Assembly (NCBI GenBank): GCA_043228905.1
Contig: JBHGNT010000011.1
Coordinates: forward strand, 1,240,001 to 1,304,000
Direction of reading: 5' to 3'
DNA length: 64,000 bases
Source of the DNA: Azolla caroliniana
Lineage: Eukaryota; Polypodiophyta
The position numbers and the translations under genes were made by a program. This document shows positions 31,569 through 43,488 of this stretch, piece after piece; the stretch's first letter is position 1, and every line of letters begins with the position of its first letter. A model generated the notes under the pieces. That model was not told where the DNA came from and made no database searches. It worked only from the letters and a program-made list of their open reading frames with translations.

Positions 31569-34564
31569 TGTTGAGGAATACTAGGTAGGAGCGATTCGAT
31601 AGGTACTTTAAGACCACACGGGTGGAGAGTAATAAAGGGGATTGATGGGAGAAAATCAAGGGGAAGATCTAAGAGAAAAGCGGTTTTCTTAATAGCCTGA
31701 TGGAAAAGCTTCTCTCTCTCTCTCCAGAAACTATAAAAGGAAGGGGGTTCACGATTTTGGAGGACGAAGTGCTACAGGACTAAGCTTTGTAGGCTTTTGC
31801 CTTCCTACTTTATGTTTCCGGTTTTCTGTGGTTGCGAAGCAAGGCCTCTGTTTCACACTAGTAGCCTGTGTGCTCCTGATCAGAGACTCGCTAGCGTCTA
31901 TGTGTGTGGGTGTGTGTTGCAAACTCGAAGCTCCCTTGCTAGCCGCGTCCAGTTGTAATCCTTTCTTCTTTCATTGTTAATCATTGGTATTTACTAAGTC
32001 TCTCTTTGTGTTCGGGCTCTCCCACATTTTCTCTGTGCGTCTCGTGTTTGCTGTGTTCCGCACCCGTGACCTTTACCCTATTCTATTTCTGTTTGTGCGT
32101 GGTTATCTAAGTGTGTGAGCCCGTGAGCTCATTGATTGCTACTCGAAACCAGTTTGGTGTAGTATTTGCCATTGAGCCGGTGTGCTCATCGTCCGACGTC
32201 TAGGACCGAGCCAGATCGGATACTTGTCTGGAACCCGACGTGAACCCTTCTCTCTTCTTTCTTCTCTCCTTATTCTCTCTTATTGGCTCCTTGGTCCAAG
32301 ACCCCGGTGGTCCCACCCCAGGATCCTACACGTACCCTCGAAAAACCGCGAGATCTTTGGTAAACCCGATGTGAAGCGGCAGTGAAGGAGTCTGAAGATG
32401 AGGGGGAGCGAACTAGTGGAGGTGATGGTGATGGTCATTGACCACCTAATCAACACTCGAGAGAGTGCCCTCAAAAAAACCATTGAGTCGATAGTCAGTC
32501 GGCGCGATAGGTTGGTTCAATGGCAAAGATGCCACGAGCTATTTGGAGGCCTGCCAGCCCGAAATGATGATGAGGGATATTCTGGAGGATAGACGGTTCA
32601 CCGGATTCCCTCAGGTCGTTACATCGAGCATCTATGGTAAGGTGCTTGAGGTGCAAGTAGACTACCATAATTGGGCAGATTTCGAGGGGTGGCTCCTCAA
32701 AAGGTATGGCTTCGATGACTCGCTCCGATTGTCGAAGAAAGAATTTATGGATTGGGTCGAGAGCCCCGAGAAAGGCCGGATTACATCGACGCTTCTTCAG
32801 GAGTTCGAGAAGCGATTCGCGAGACTCTCGACACTAGACTGGACCATACTTGATACGAGCAAGGTCATGTTGTTTGTGAAGTCGGTCGATTTCCTGGACT
32901 GCGAGAATGTGGGTCTCCTCTTGGAGACAGATGCAAGGCTTCGGTCGACTGGGCCATGGTTAAAAGAGTGTGAAACCGTTTCGACAAACGGCGTGATTGG
33001 AACGACGATAGAACGTCATCGACCGACCCGTATGCCGAGAAGAAGCCGGAGAAACCAATTCCGACACGGTTGGAAGAAACTAGGCGGTGGCTCAAGTCTG
33101 GCTCGGCTCTGGCCAACGTGATCGCTGGACCGGCCGGGGGCGCAACCCTAGAGGAGTTGTCGAAGATGGTGCATGATCTTCAGATCGCTCAATCCCGAAG
33201 GGAAGGTGACGGTCAATCTGCGATCAACGCTTGCCAATCGACCAAAGATGCATGTGGTACGACGACATCGGGGACATAAGAAGCGATTACATCGACTTCG
33301 CCAACACATTTAGAAACAATGTCGTGTACCTATGGAACGGTCGGGTGCACTCTTGTGAGATCTGGAAACCCCTCAAACCGAACACCAGCCGAGGGTGAAT
33401 GAAGCGGTTAATGGAGGAAGTCATGGCACGATATGTTGAGGCCATCCACTACTCGGCATCGGTCGGAATCCAGGTAGGCGGAGAGAAGGGCACTGGCTCT
33501 AGAACCGACACCAAGTTTTGCCCAGTGGTGCTTGAAAGCTTCTCAGGAAAGAAGCTAAAGAAGGAGGAGAAAAACTGTGTAGAGGAGCAGGTCCGAGAGG
33601 TCACCAAGTGGAGTGATCCGGTGGAGGAGCAGACCGGCTTCATGGAAACGGCGTGCCAGAACTACAAAGGTGCCAGTCCTTCGAACCGGAACGGGCCGAG
33701 GAAGGAGGATGTCAGATTAGTTGGCCGACAAGAGAGGGAAAAAGGCAAGTTTCCAAGTTTCTGACTGAGCTTGGAAATCGAAAAGAAGACAAACCTATGA
33801 AAGGTCTTAGAGGAGCGGATCCTCGACAGTCAAGGGAACTCATGTTGCAGGAAGTGCTTGGGATAGCAAAGAAGGAGTTCCACGACGGCATCTTCGATCT
33901 AGTGAAGAGGATGAGGCTATCAATGGAGTCGGAAGCGGAAAGGCTGGTCGAGGTGAGGAAGGCATTGATCGATGACATGGTGGTAGAAGACGAATACGCC
34001 GGAAGCCACTACATGAAACCACACTGGGCAAGGACTACGACAAAGACACCGGTTCGGATCGGTGATGTGCAGGAGCCGGTGGTAGCATTGATCGACCATT
34101 TATCGGAAATAAAATTGACGTCCATGGATGTTTACAAGAAGGGCAAGTGGGCGATCAATACGAAGCACGGTTGGAAGATACGTGCGGCGACCTGAGCCAT
34201 GGAGGAGCTACACGGAGTGTGCCCGAATGTCCGAGTAAAGGTCAGGAATGTCGAGATCGACCAACACTTCTTCGTGCAAGAGATATCCTCCCATCAGGTG
34301 ATTCTCAGTGAACCTTACATTACAGCGGCTCGAATGGAGACAAAGCTGCTGGACAACTGTTCGGCCTACCCGAGGGTAAAGAGCCAAGACAACCCGTGCA
34401 TTCACCATCCGACATCCGGGGCCGAGCCGTATCGAATACTTGTCTGGAACCCAATGTGAACCATTCTCTCTTCTCTCTTTCTCATTCTCTCTTACCGGCT
34501 CCTTGACCCAAGACCTCGATGAACCTGCCCCGGGATCCTACACGTACCCACTCGAACCGCGACA
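31569..34564 (+). mobile_element. Gypsy 3: deleted relative of gypsy 2 (LTR-gag-PR-LTR end)
   Basis: The 5' LTR runs about 31569-32353 (TATAAAAGG at 31732; GACCCCGGTGGTCCCACC at 32300) and is followed by the PBS TGGTAAACCCGATGTGAA at 32358. The last about 165 bp of the LTR recur at 34400-34564, directly after protease sequence. RT, RNase H and integrase are therefore deleted. Both LTR ends share TCGGATACTTGTCTGGAACC-type sequence and CGGGATCCTACACGTACCC-type sequence. The left boundary (TGTTGAGG) is a guess because the second LTR lacks that end. Confidence 0.7.
32398..34400 (+). pseudogene. Gypsy 3 gag-protease remnants
   Basis: MRGSELVEVMVMVIDHLIN opens at 32398. A frameshift near 32543 leads into PEMMMRDILEDRRFTGFPQV, FMDWVESPEKGR and VMLFVKSVD. 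The knuckle is degenerate (CMWYDD where gypsy 2 has CMWCNT). EVLGIAKKEFHDGIFDLVKRM (33850) and the retropepsin-like VVALIDHLSEIKLTS (34080) and HQVILSEPYITAARME (34290) follow. Stops at 33277, 33396, 33762 and 34194 disable it. As in gypsy 2 the catalytic triplet is altered (D-H-L). Confidence 0.7.
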
Positions 34565-34573
34565 CCATACACA

Positions 34574-34871
34574 TCGATACATGTTAGAGTCCATCCTGTT
34601 GTCTCTCATTCGAACCATTGCTCCCATGTGACTTAGCACACATGCATTCCGATATGAGATGGGGCGTTGGGGCACCAGTGATGAGAGTGGTGGACTATGC
34701 ACACTTTGCCCTAAACAAGTTTGAGAGTTTGAGTATCACACTTTGAAACAATACTCTACCTTTGATTATATTCGACCATGCTTTCCACACATCTTTGCAC
34801 AAGCCCAATCCTTTCACTAATTTCTCTCACAACCACAATGTGCACTCTCGATTGCAACATTCATTGGTAAA
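34574..34871 (+). pseudogene. LINE 3' fragment, left part (split by copia F)
   Basis: Starting GATACATGTTAGAG, the plus strand encodes RYEMGRWGTSDESGGLCTLC and YSTFDYIRPCFPH, the C-terminal Cys-His region of a LINE. It continues beyond copia F at 40756-40880. The related minus-strand copy at 46247-46650 starts at exactly the same base. Confidence 0.7.
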
Positions 34872-35153
34872 TGTAAAAGTTATGCAGAAGCGTGTGCGTA
34901 AACGCGGAGTAGTTTTGTAAACACAGAAAACATAGAGATGGAGAGGGAGAGAGAGAAACACTATAGATCAAATTCAAAATAAATCCTTATGTTTACGGCC
35001 CTTGCTTCCGTCTTCAGCTTCTTCAGCCGGTTCAAAGTCAAATTCTCCATCCGACTCCGCATCTCGATCACTTCCGTTGTGATGCTTACCTCTGCTCCTT
35101 TCATGCTCTTGTCCCTGCTCTTCCTTTCTTCCCCTCAAGTTCAGCGTGTCAAG

Positions 35154-36904
35154 CTAATGCAACCCAAGCGCACCCGAGAAATGCCGTAACTTATCGAGAC
35201 CAAGAGGTTTTGTGAAGATGTCGGCAATCGGCCGATCGGTCGAAACATGCACCAATTCGACTTCTCTTGAAAGAACCAGCTCGCGAACAAAATGGTAATG
35301 CACCTCAATGTGCTTGGTCCGGCCGTGGAACACGGGGTTTTTCGCAAGGTGGATACTACTGAGGTTGTCGCAATAGATCATCGTCAGATCAGACACCTCT
35401 AATTGCAGATCCCGTAATAGCCGTTTCAACCAAATGACGTCGCACGTAGCAACAACCCCTCGATATTCGGCCTCCGTGCTCAACAGTGCTACTGTCGACT
35501 GCTTTTTGCTGCTCCACGCGATCGCTACACTTCCTAATGAGAATGCATATCCCAATGTGGATCTACGATCGTGAGCAGTTCCGGCCCAATCAGCATCTGT
35601 GTAGCCAACCAACTGTTCGGCTACGCTTGCCTAATACAGCAACGCCATGTCTTTCGTGCCGCTAACATATCACAATATCCTTTGCGTGCACTGAAGGTGT
35701 TCGGCCATAGGATGCAACATGAATTTACTGATTAAGCCGACCAGGTAGCTACGATCCGGCTAAGTAATCGTCAAATAGATGAGGCTTCCGACAATTTGTC
35801 GAAACAGTGTCAGGTCACATGCCTTTCCCGAATCTTGGCGAAGCTTTACGTTTCTGTCCAGAGGGGTCAAGATGGGCTTACAATTTTCCATCCCAAACTT
35901 GAAGAGCATATTCAACGCGTAATGACGTTGACTGATCAATATGCCTTCGGGGTTGTGGATCACTTTGATCCCGAGGAAGTAATGAAGGTCACCAAGATCC
36001 TTCATTTCGAATGATGCTACAATTTGAGACTTTACGCAGCGGATTTCTTCTAGATCGGCACCGACGATGACTAAATCATCAACATACAATAGAAGACTAA
36101 CCAGTCCATATTGACCTTGCCGAACAAATAGAGAAGAGTCTGATTTCGACGGCGCAAACCCCATCTTACACAACCGTTGCGTAATCTTCGCGTTCCAAGC
36201 TCGCGGGGCTTGCTTAAGTCTGTAGAGTGACTTCTTCAATCGGCAAATTGCCGAAGTATTTTGTTCGGATAGAAATCTGGGGGGCTATACCATATACACC
36301 TGTTCCTCAAGATCACCTTGCTGGAACGCATTCTTCACATCCATCTGATGTAAGTGCCACCCCTTTGCTGCTGCTACGACTAGCAGAACTCACACGGTAG
36401 TCATCTTCGCGACCGGCGCGAAGGTCTCGTCGTAGTCCACGTCGTGCTTCTGCGCGTAGCCTTTTGCTAGTAAATGGGCCTTGTAGCGGTTGACGGAGCC
36501 GTTCGTGTTGTGGTTCACTTTATACACCCACCAGCAGCCAATCGATTTCACACCCGTCGATGCGTCAACTAGGCCCCATGTCTCGTTCTACGTTAAGGCG
36601 CGAATCTCTTCCTCCATCGCGGCACGCCAATTTGCATCTCTCGCCACTTCTGCGTAGCTCTCCAGCTCACGCACTTCCGCCACTCCCGTCATATACGCAT
36701 AATGGTGCGCCATGCCATGTATTCATTATACCCGCACCTTTTTACGGGGTTCTTCTGGCGGGTAGATTGGCATAAGTCATGATTACCCGATTTAATGACC
36801 TTTTCGGCCGATTTTGACCACTTCCGCGAAGGCTTCTTTACGATCAGCTTGATGTCAAATTCGCTTTGAACTGACTCGGCGCTGCCGAAATCGTACTCCG
36901 ACAT
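35154..36904 (-). pseudogene. Copia F RT and RNase H
   Basis: In minus sense: linker from MSEYDFGSAESVQSEFDIKL at 36904, degraded RT start (36300-36700, with several stops), then LKKSLYRLKQAPRAWNAK, YVDDLVIVGADLEE (about 36075), FLGIKVIHNPEGILISQRHY. RNase H follows: [20 protein letters not shown] (35610), [20 protein letters not shown] and [20 protein letters not shown] tail ends near 35000. Breaks occur at 35759, 35613, 36240 and in the 36.3-36.7 kb stretch. Confidence 0.8.
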
Positions 36905-36931
36905 TTTCTTGTTGCCCTTCTCCTTGCGCGT

Positions 36932-37790
36932 TGTCGTAGTGTAATTTGCACACTACGTGAAAATTTTCATTTTTGGTCTCTCCGAATAGGACATGGAGTA
37001 CCCAGTGAGAACCAGAAGGAGGAACCGGTAAGGACCGGACCTAGTAAGGAGAACCGGTGAGAACCGGATGAAGAAGGCTAGTGAGAGTCTCTCACCGGAT
37101 GAAGAGACATATTTGTAAATAAAAGAAAATATAAAAATATATATATTACATCCATAGGGAAATATTCGAACCTTGCACCTCCATGTTAATAATGTGAAGC
37201 CTTACCATTACACTAACATATCATTAGTGTTAAAAAATGTAGACGTCCCACATAGAAAGGTAAGTGCACACTAAGATAAACTTTAGTTAGAAGAAAAGGC
37301 ATGATAAAAGAAAAAGCTACACATGCACATCTAGCGTGCATGAACACTATAGCCGATAAAAACGCATCAAGGTAGAAAAAGCAAGATCACTTTAGAAAAA
37401 GACATGTTAGATAAAGCATATAGTCTATTGTTAGAGAAAAAGCATGGATTATTAAGACTCTCTCATCACTATATAAGGATGGGGAGCACAATTGAATAGG
37501 GTGTGTGGAATATTTGGAAATTGGATATATTTCTAAAAACACCAATTGATAAACTATACTCCTGGGATTCACGAGGTTTCTATATTCTTATCTTTCAATC
37601 TACATTCATATTCTTATCTATATATTGATTAATAAAATTCATTATACTTATGGGATTCACAAGTTTTCTATATCTCTTTCTAATAATCTATTCATAACTA
37701 GACTCGTCTCAAATTCTTCCTTCTCCTAGTCCAGAACCCCGGCAGTTCCCACCCGACTCACGCAACGATCCGGCATCGAAAGGCACGACA
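36932..37790 (+). repeat. Solo LTR of the E1 family nested in copia F
   Basis: The 859-bp segment starts TGTCGTAGTG and ends GGCACGACA, like the E1 LTR in opposite orientation. It carries an antisense tRNA-like unit at about 37160-37230 (GTGTAATGGTAAGG and GGTTCGAAT on the minus strand), TATATAAGG at about 37466 and AGAACCCCGGCAGTTCCC at about 37732. Flanking tetramers are GCGT and GTGT, a near match to a 4-bp TSD. It splits the copia F polyprotein between integrase and RT. Confidence 0.8.
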
Positions 37791-39050
37791 GTGTAAACCG
37801 TCTCCTCCGTTCTTTACACGGGGACATCGTGGCTGAGACTCCACTACATGCCATCTCATCATCTGGTTGGCCATCTTGGCCCAACCTTTCATTCGGCCCG
37901 CTAAGCCGAAATGAGATCAGACTCTCTCTCAGAGCTCCGACGTCCTCATCATGCAGAGGCATTTCAGCCTCGTTGATCTCTTCTTCAAAAATTGAAATGG
38001 ATTCTTGACGTACTGGAGGTGACGGCAAGTACCACGAAGCAGATTCGTCGAACACGACATCTCGACTTACGCATACTTCCTTTGTTTGGGGGTTATAGCA
38101 TTTATACCCCTTCTGTTCGTCTGGATAGCCGACTAAGATGCACTTTTTAGCTTTAGCGTCCAGCTTCCTCCTCTTTTCCTTCGGCACATGCACATATGCA
38201 ATGCTACTGAAGATCCTCAAGTGTGCCAAGTTCGGCTTCTTCCCGAAATACAGCTCATGTGGCGACACTCCTCCATTAGCAGAAGTCTGATTCTACAAGT
38301 AGATAGTCGTCTTCACGGCTTCAGCCCAATAGAATTTTGGCATATGCTTCTCTTCAAGCATTGCCCTGGCCGCTTCTTCAATCGTCCGATTCTTCCGCTC
38401 GGCCACGCTGTTCTGTTGCGGCGTGTATCGACATGAGAATTCGCGTCGAATTCCTCCTTCCGTAGATAACATGTGAACTGGTCGGAGAAGTACTCCTTCC
38501 CGTCATCGGACCGTAGGCATTTGATCTTACACCTTGTTTCCCTTTTCGCAAGGCACTTCACCTTCAGGAAACATGCGAAGACTTCGCTCTTCTTCTCAAT
38601 CATGCATGCCCACATGTGCCGAGTGAAGTCATCGATGAAGGTTACAAATTAACGGCTTCCACCAAGACTCACGTTTTGTGCCGGACCCCACACATCCGAA
38701 TGGATCAAATCCAGCAGACTTCGACTGCGATTACGCTCATTGGGGAATGGAAGTCAGTGCTATTTTCCCATCTGACAGGCTTCGCAGACTTGGACATTAC
38801 GAACCCGAAATTTCGGCAATTCGAACACGATGTTCTTCGTCTACATTTCATGAAGCCGTGGGAAATTTACATGACCGAACCGCTTGTGCCACAGGTCGAT
38901 ATCCAATTTCACCTTTTGTCCTTTTGCATACAACGCAATTCCGGCTTGATTAGTGTCAAAGATAAACAGCCTCCCTTCACGGCACCCTTGCGCGACCACT
39001 TTGCCTTCCTCTTCTATGAAGCAGCCGAGGTGCGTGAATCGAATTTGCAT
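37791..39050 (-). pseudogene. Copia F GAG-pre-integrase and integrase
   Basis: In minus sense: RFTHLGCFIEEEGKV (39040), FDTNQAGIALYAKGQKV, LWHKRFGHVNFPRLHEM (stop at 38841). The core continues with DLIHSDVWGP-type sequence at 38700, MWACMIEKKSEVFACFLKV and a GKEYFSDQFTCYL segment. Then SPHELYFGKKPNLAHLRIF and KCILVGYPDEQKGYKCYNP at 38110. The NGVAERKN-type block near 38410 is frameshifted. Confidence 0.8.
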
Positions 39051-39053
39051 ACC

Positions 39054-40298
39054 TTAGTCAACGATCTGACAGACCGACACCAGGTTCTTGGTTATTATCG
39101 AGACGTGCACCACGTTCATTAGCTTCCCTTTCTGCTCGACGTGGCTGAGGGGAACTTCGTCGACATGTTCGATGGTATGAGGAGTGTCGTCTCCCGTTTC
39201 GACCACTCCTTTCTTTTCCGGCTTCCCCAAGTATGAGAACCATTCCTCGTGACTTGTCATATGATTTGATGCTCTGGAATCGACATACCACATTTCGCTT
39301 GATTTCGAGGTGTTCACGGACATTGAGTTGGCCTTATGCTTCATTACGAAGGCAGGGCCCATTCCATTTCCGGCTCGTTTCGAGCCTTCCGCGTAATGCG
39401 ACTTCTGACGCCTTCTTGTGTCTCTTCCGCTCAATCCAACTTTGTCTGAATCGGCTTGTTTCTTCCAGCACTCGCTCTCCTTGTGGCCTTTCTTGCCACA
39501 ATACCAGCATTCTGATGCAGCCTTCTCTTGTCGTCTTCTGGCTCCGCCATGACTCCCCCTGCTTCCGGAGGGTTCGGAATTGCTTCTGGCATCTCGATTA
39601 TGCCGTCCATTCTTCTCTTTTCGGCCGCCTCCATTGTGCGCCGATCCGCCTCGTTCACCACGACTACAGGGCCTATCATCCTCCGTGTAGAGCATCTTGC
39701 CATCGGTGTGCACACTCGTCGATGCACCCGTGTGGTTTTCTTCTACGAGCAACATTGACTGATGCTCGAAAAACGAAGGCGTATTCTCCCTCGTGCAGAC
39801 CGCCGTTCGAAAAGCTCCGAACTTAGACGCTAACCCGCCAAGAAAAACCTGCACCATCTCGTCCTCCTCGACATTCATGTTGATAGAGGCGAGTGAGTCG
39901 CAAATTTCTTTGATCTTGGTGGTGTAGTCAACCACTGACATATCCCGTTGTCGTACATTGCTCAACTCTTGCCTGAGTTGAAGATTCTTGGTTGTAGTGC
40001 TTGCGGCGAAGAGCTTTTTGAGATTCGCCCACGCGTCCTTTGGCATCTTAGCATCCCGAATATAGCTCAATAGCTGGTCGCTCACACAGGATGCAAAACA
40101 GTAGAGAACTCTGCTTGCCGCTTGTTCCCAAGCCGAAAAATCTCTATGTGTCGAATCGGGTGCTACATCATTAGCTCCTTCGACATAACTCCAGTAGTCG
40201 TGACCGAGCAGGTACTGGTGCATCTTGTACGACCAAGATGCGTAGTTGCTCCTGTCGAGCTTCTCAGTCAGTAGCGAGCTTCCCATACCTCTGTCCAT
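39054..40298 (-). CDS. Copia F Gag and N-terminal protease (long intact frame)
   Basis: The ATG at 40298 (MDRGMGSSLLTEKLDRSNY) matches the start in copia A; an upstream TTG is not used. About 414 codons: UBN2-type Gag with LKKLFAASTTTKNLQLRQEL, CCHC knuckle CWYCGKKGHKESECW at about residue 268, and protease. The protease active site reads VDSRASNHM, so G is replaced by R in the usual DSGAS; this would be expected to kill it. A stop at 39054 (VCQIVD) separates it from the rest of pol. It is the least damaged gag of this copia subfamily in the window. Confidence 0.75.
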   Translation of the reverse strand: MDRGMGSSLLTEKLDRSNYASWSYKMHQYLLGHDYWSYVEGANDVAPDSTHRDFSAWEQAASRVLYCFASCVSDQLLSYIRDAKMPKDAWANLKKLFAASTTTKNLQLRQELSNVRQRDMSVVDYTTKIKEICDSLASINMNVEEDEMVQVFLGGLASKFGAFRTAVCTRENTPSFFEHQSMLLVEENHTGASTSVHTDGKMLYTEDDRPCSRGERGGSAHNGGGRKEKNGRHNRDARSNSEPSGSRGSHGGARRRQEKAASECWYCGKKGHKESECWKKQADSDKVGLSGRDTRRRQKSHYAEGSKRAGNGMGPAFVMKHKANSMSVNTSKSSEMWYVDSRASNHMTSHEEWFSYLGKPEKKGVVETGDDTPHTIEHVDEVPLSHVEQKGKLMNVVHVSIITKNLVSVCQIVD

Positions 40299-40372
40299 AT
40301 TGTTCAACTCTGTTTTGTCGCAAGCTTTTCTTGTCGGCTACAGAGGACTTCAACCCTCGCGCTTTGATACCA

Positions 40373-40750
40373 TGTAAAAGTTGTGCGGAAGCGTGTGCAT
40401 AAACACGGAGTATTTCTGTAAACACAGAAAACACAGAGATGGAGATGGAGAGGGGGAGACAAAGAGAGCGAGAGACACTATAGATCAAATTCAAAATAAT
40501 TTTTTGCTCTGTACATTTATATACAAGCCCTGCCAATCGGGCTGACACAAGTACTGACAGTACTTGAATGCTCATAAATGGCCGACTACACAAACTCCCA
40601 AAATTATTCCTTTAGGAGGAATAACACCCTAATGGCCTCTTCGGTTTTCACACCAATGTGGCCCTGTTGTGCATACTTTTTCACGCACCCAGTCTACGCA
40701 CTAGGTTACGCTGAGTACTTCGCACTGAATGTTGAGCTTGTCTCTCAATA
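40373..40750 (-). repeat. Copia F 5' LTR
   Basis: 378 bp ending TTTTACA (minus) next to the PBS TGGTATCAAAGCGCGAGG, which carries one substitution (A for G at position 9). It has the inverted repeats AAGTACT-GAC-AGTACTT and AGCCC-N8-GGGCT. Confidence 0.85.
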
Positions 40751-40755
40751 GTAAA

Positions 40756-40880
40756 GTTCTTGAACATCAAGTGTTGTTACTTACTTTCACATGTATCACG
40801 TGAAATGTAATATTTTTGGTCTCGTAGGTCATATTTGACCTCTAAAGATGATAATAGAATCTATCTATCTATCTATCTCT
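40756..40880 (+). pseudogene. LINE 3' end with terminal hairpin and (TATC)n tail
   Basis: This continues the fragment 34574-34871 after copia F. It contains TGTATCACGTGAAATGTAAT, then GGTCATATTTGACC (40827-40840, a perfect stem with a 4-nt loop) and ends in (TATC)n. The same end occurs at 46285-46247 on the minus strand. Confidence 0.7.
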
Positions 40881-42917
40881 ACTTCCTCATACATATACAA
40901 CTCCCCTATGCATATTTCTAGTGCACAAATTTGCCAACCACACAGGTCACAAACTTGAGCCCTTGGAAGGATTCCTCCTACATGCAACAATAGCACTCTC
41001 TCTTTTTATAAGTGACCTAGTCCCTATATAAGTTTAACCTATCCCTACATAACAAACTTTATGCTCTAAATTAGCATGTCTTTAGAATCTTTTTGATTTT
41101 TGTCTCAAATTCTTCCTCAAACACATCTCCGAACATTTGTCTTATTGTGGCTAATATGATGGTGAGGAGATCTTTCTCTTAGATCAATTCACATGTGCTC
41201 TATACAATCAATGACACTACTATCAAGTCATGCATTGTCAATCACTAACTCTCTTTTGCCACTTCTCTAGATTGTATGCATTGATTTTCATGCATAATTA
41301 TCCTTTACATAAGTCTTGCTCTCACATTTTCTTGTTTTCTCAAGGCCCTAGCCATAGAGTGTGTACTTGGGGCCCCAATATTTCCACATAAAACACTTAG
41401 GCATGTTCGAGTGGGTTCTCAATCTCCACTCAACTTGATGAGAAGTTCACTGAGGTTCACAAAATTACTTCCCTTCGGGATTTGGTGTCATCTTGCACTC
41501 TCTAAATGATACCATACCTTCTACTATTCGCTCATTACCATAGTTGTTTGATTTGCTCATTCCACTCAATATATCAAGTGCAATGATTTTACACTAAGAT
41601 TGATAAGGTGTTCCCTTTTTCTTATATATCTAATATTGTATTGCATATATTAGATTGTATGTCTCACTTTGTCTTTTGAGAGGAATAAGTTTTCTAACCC
41701 TTACAACCTTGAGGGCAGAGAAGGTGCTCTATGTGTTGTTCCTCCAACACCTTGTCTCTTGTGGACTTCTTGATCTTCATGACCCCCTTACATTGACAAA
41801 AAACACCCAGAGTTTGATAAAACTTTATGACAATCATAAGACATCCATTGTGTATGGCTCATGTACTTACCCTTCAACTTTTTGAAATATCGTTAAGTAC
41901 TACATTTGGACTAAAAGATAATCTTGTTATGATGATAATTGGAGAGGGCCATAAGTTATAACCTTTACTAAAAAATACTCATAAGATCAATAACTTTAAA
42001 TAGCTTAGTACTTATTTATTAAGGTAGCTCAAGAGTACATTAATAAGACTGGCTTACCCTTTGAAGCACTTAAGTAATTGTTTGCATTGAGATATTACCT
42101 GCCTTTGATTACATTAGATCAATTAAGCAAATAGGAAATGTTCCATTATATTCAATAAGACAGTTAAAGTAGATTGATAATTTAATTGTTTTTTGTTGCA
42201 ATCTCATAGTAATTTTAGGCAATTGGAGTATCGAAAACATAAAATTTATAGTAAAATGGAAATGTCGATGTTGTGGAAATTTTCCTATATAGATAAAAAG
42301 GATAAAGTATTAATTAAATATGTCATTTCTTTACCAAGGGTAGTATTGATATTTCCAAAATACCAAGGATATAGAAGACATTAGGAACTATTGCCGAAAG
42401 TTGCCCATTTTGTTGTAGTGTAAGTTATTGTTGTTGGTTGTAGTGTAGCTTATTATTAAGATAGCAAGAGAGGATGAGCTACAGACTTACAGTGTCTAAT
42501 TTTTCGACCAAAGCATAGTCATGATATTCTCAAAATACCAAGTTTACAGATGACATGAGGCTATATATATACATAAATGCAAAGAAAAGTATCTTTTATA
42601 TTACCCCTAAACTAATATTTCCAATAGAATTGAATAAAATCCTCCTTTCACATTCGAACCTTTACAATCATTACTCCTAGTGTATTCCGCGACTCATCGT
42701 CACCCCTTCTTTATTATTATACAATGAGACAACTTTTGCTCCCTAGTGACCACATGCACATTCCTTTCGCCAATATGCGAGAGATAATATTGGATTGTTT
42801 TGAATATTCATCACCGATGATATGTTGAATTTTTTCGTGTTGAGTTGGATTACTTTGAATGATCATTTGCTGATTTTTCTATCACATTATTCCATGAACT
42901 CCCACTCGTGGATGTGT
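40881..42917. other. AT-rich unique sequence, no gene recognised
   Basis: About 2 kb without convincing coding frames, LTRs or repeats. The longest frames are 60-76 codons with no recognisable domain. It could be host intergenic DNA; this is the longest stretch with no recognisable element. Confidence 0.5.
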
Positions 42918-43145
42918 TTTATTGCCCATGTTCCTTTTGATCCATGATGTGAGAACATGTATATTCCAAGAGGGACCACTTGACATGCTTAATCTTCGTC
43001 TTTCTTTCAACCACACATGGAATCGAGACATTTGCTCTCAAATGAAAAGGAAGAAGAAGCAAGGGGTAGTAGCCATGTACATGAGTGGTCCCTCTTGGAA
43101 TATATGTTGTTACCCGAATCATGGATCGAAAGAAACAAGCCAAAT
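42918..43145. repeat. Imperfect foldback (inverted repeat, about 105-nt loop)
   Basis: A perfect 21-bp inverted pair (42960-42980 TATATTCCAAGAGGGACCAC... and 43084-43104) is extended outward by GATCCATGAT/ATCATGGATC (42938-42949 with 43116-43128) and TTGCCC/TTGGCTTGTTTC-type pairing. Weaker pairing runs inward. No target duplication was found. It could be a MITE or a young microRNA-type hairpin. Confidence 0.6.
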
Positions 43146-43429
43146 TTGAAAGTTCTAGTCCCTCGGAAAGGGGGCGATCGAAACAATCCAACTCGGGATA
43201 CAACGGAGGTCTTAGTTGGGGCTCATCATACTAACTCCAAGTCCAACTCCACATGCCTAGGAAAAATGTCCCACCCTAATCATGGAAGGTAAACTGAGAT
43301 ATGTGAGATGGGTGGGTGGTGACTCACCGGGTGGAATGTTCGACGATCATAGAATTCAAAAGGAATAATGAGGAAGCATGAATGGCATATAATACCAAAA
43401 GGATGATGGAAATTATTTGTGTGGGTGCA

Positions 43430-43436
43430 TATAAAA
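43430..43436 (+). promoter_or_regulatory. TATA box of the small Cys/Pro-rich gene
   Basis: TATAAAA lies 53 bp upstream of the ATG at 43489, which would put transcription start near 43462 and give a short 5' UTR. Confidence 0.4.
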
Positions 43437-43488
43437 TGCTCCATTCCTACTCCAAAAAAACGATGAAGTGTGACACTTCGGAAGAAGA

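Larger units (their letters stand above)
34872..40750 (-). mobile_element. Ty1/copia element (copia F) with 5-bp TSD
   Basis: It is bounded by TGTAAAAG at 34872 and ...CTCTCAATA at 40750 (one change from the usual CAACA) with GTAAA at both sides (34867-34871, 40751-40755). LINE sequence reads across the site. The 5' LTR is 40373-40750. The 3' LTR is reduced to its last about 116 bp (34872-34987), and its start plus the PPT are deleted. The internal region is complete in order from gag to RNase H but contains several stops and a nested solo LTR at 36932-37790. It is the same subfamily as copia A and E. Confidence 0.9.

Noticed and set aside
40881-42917. Hidden gene in the 2-kb AT-rich gap
   Set aside because: No frame above about 76 codons, no splice-linked exons or homology-like patterns that I could defend.
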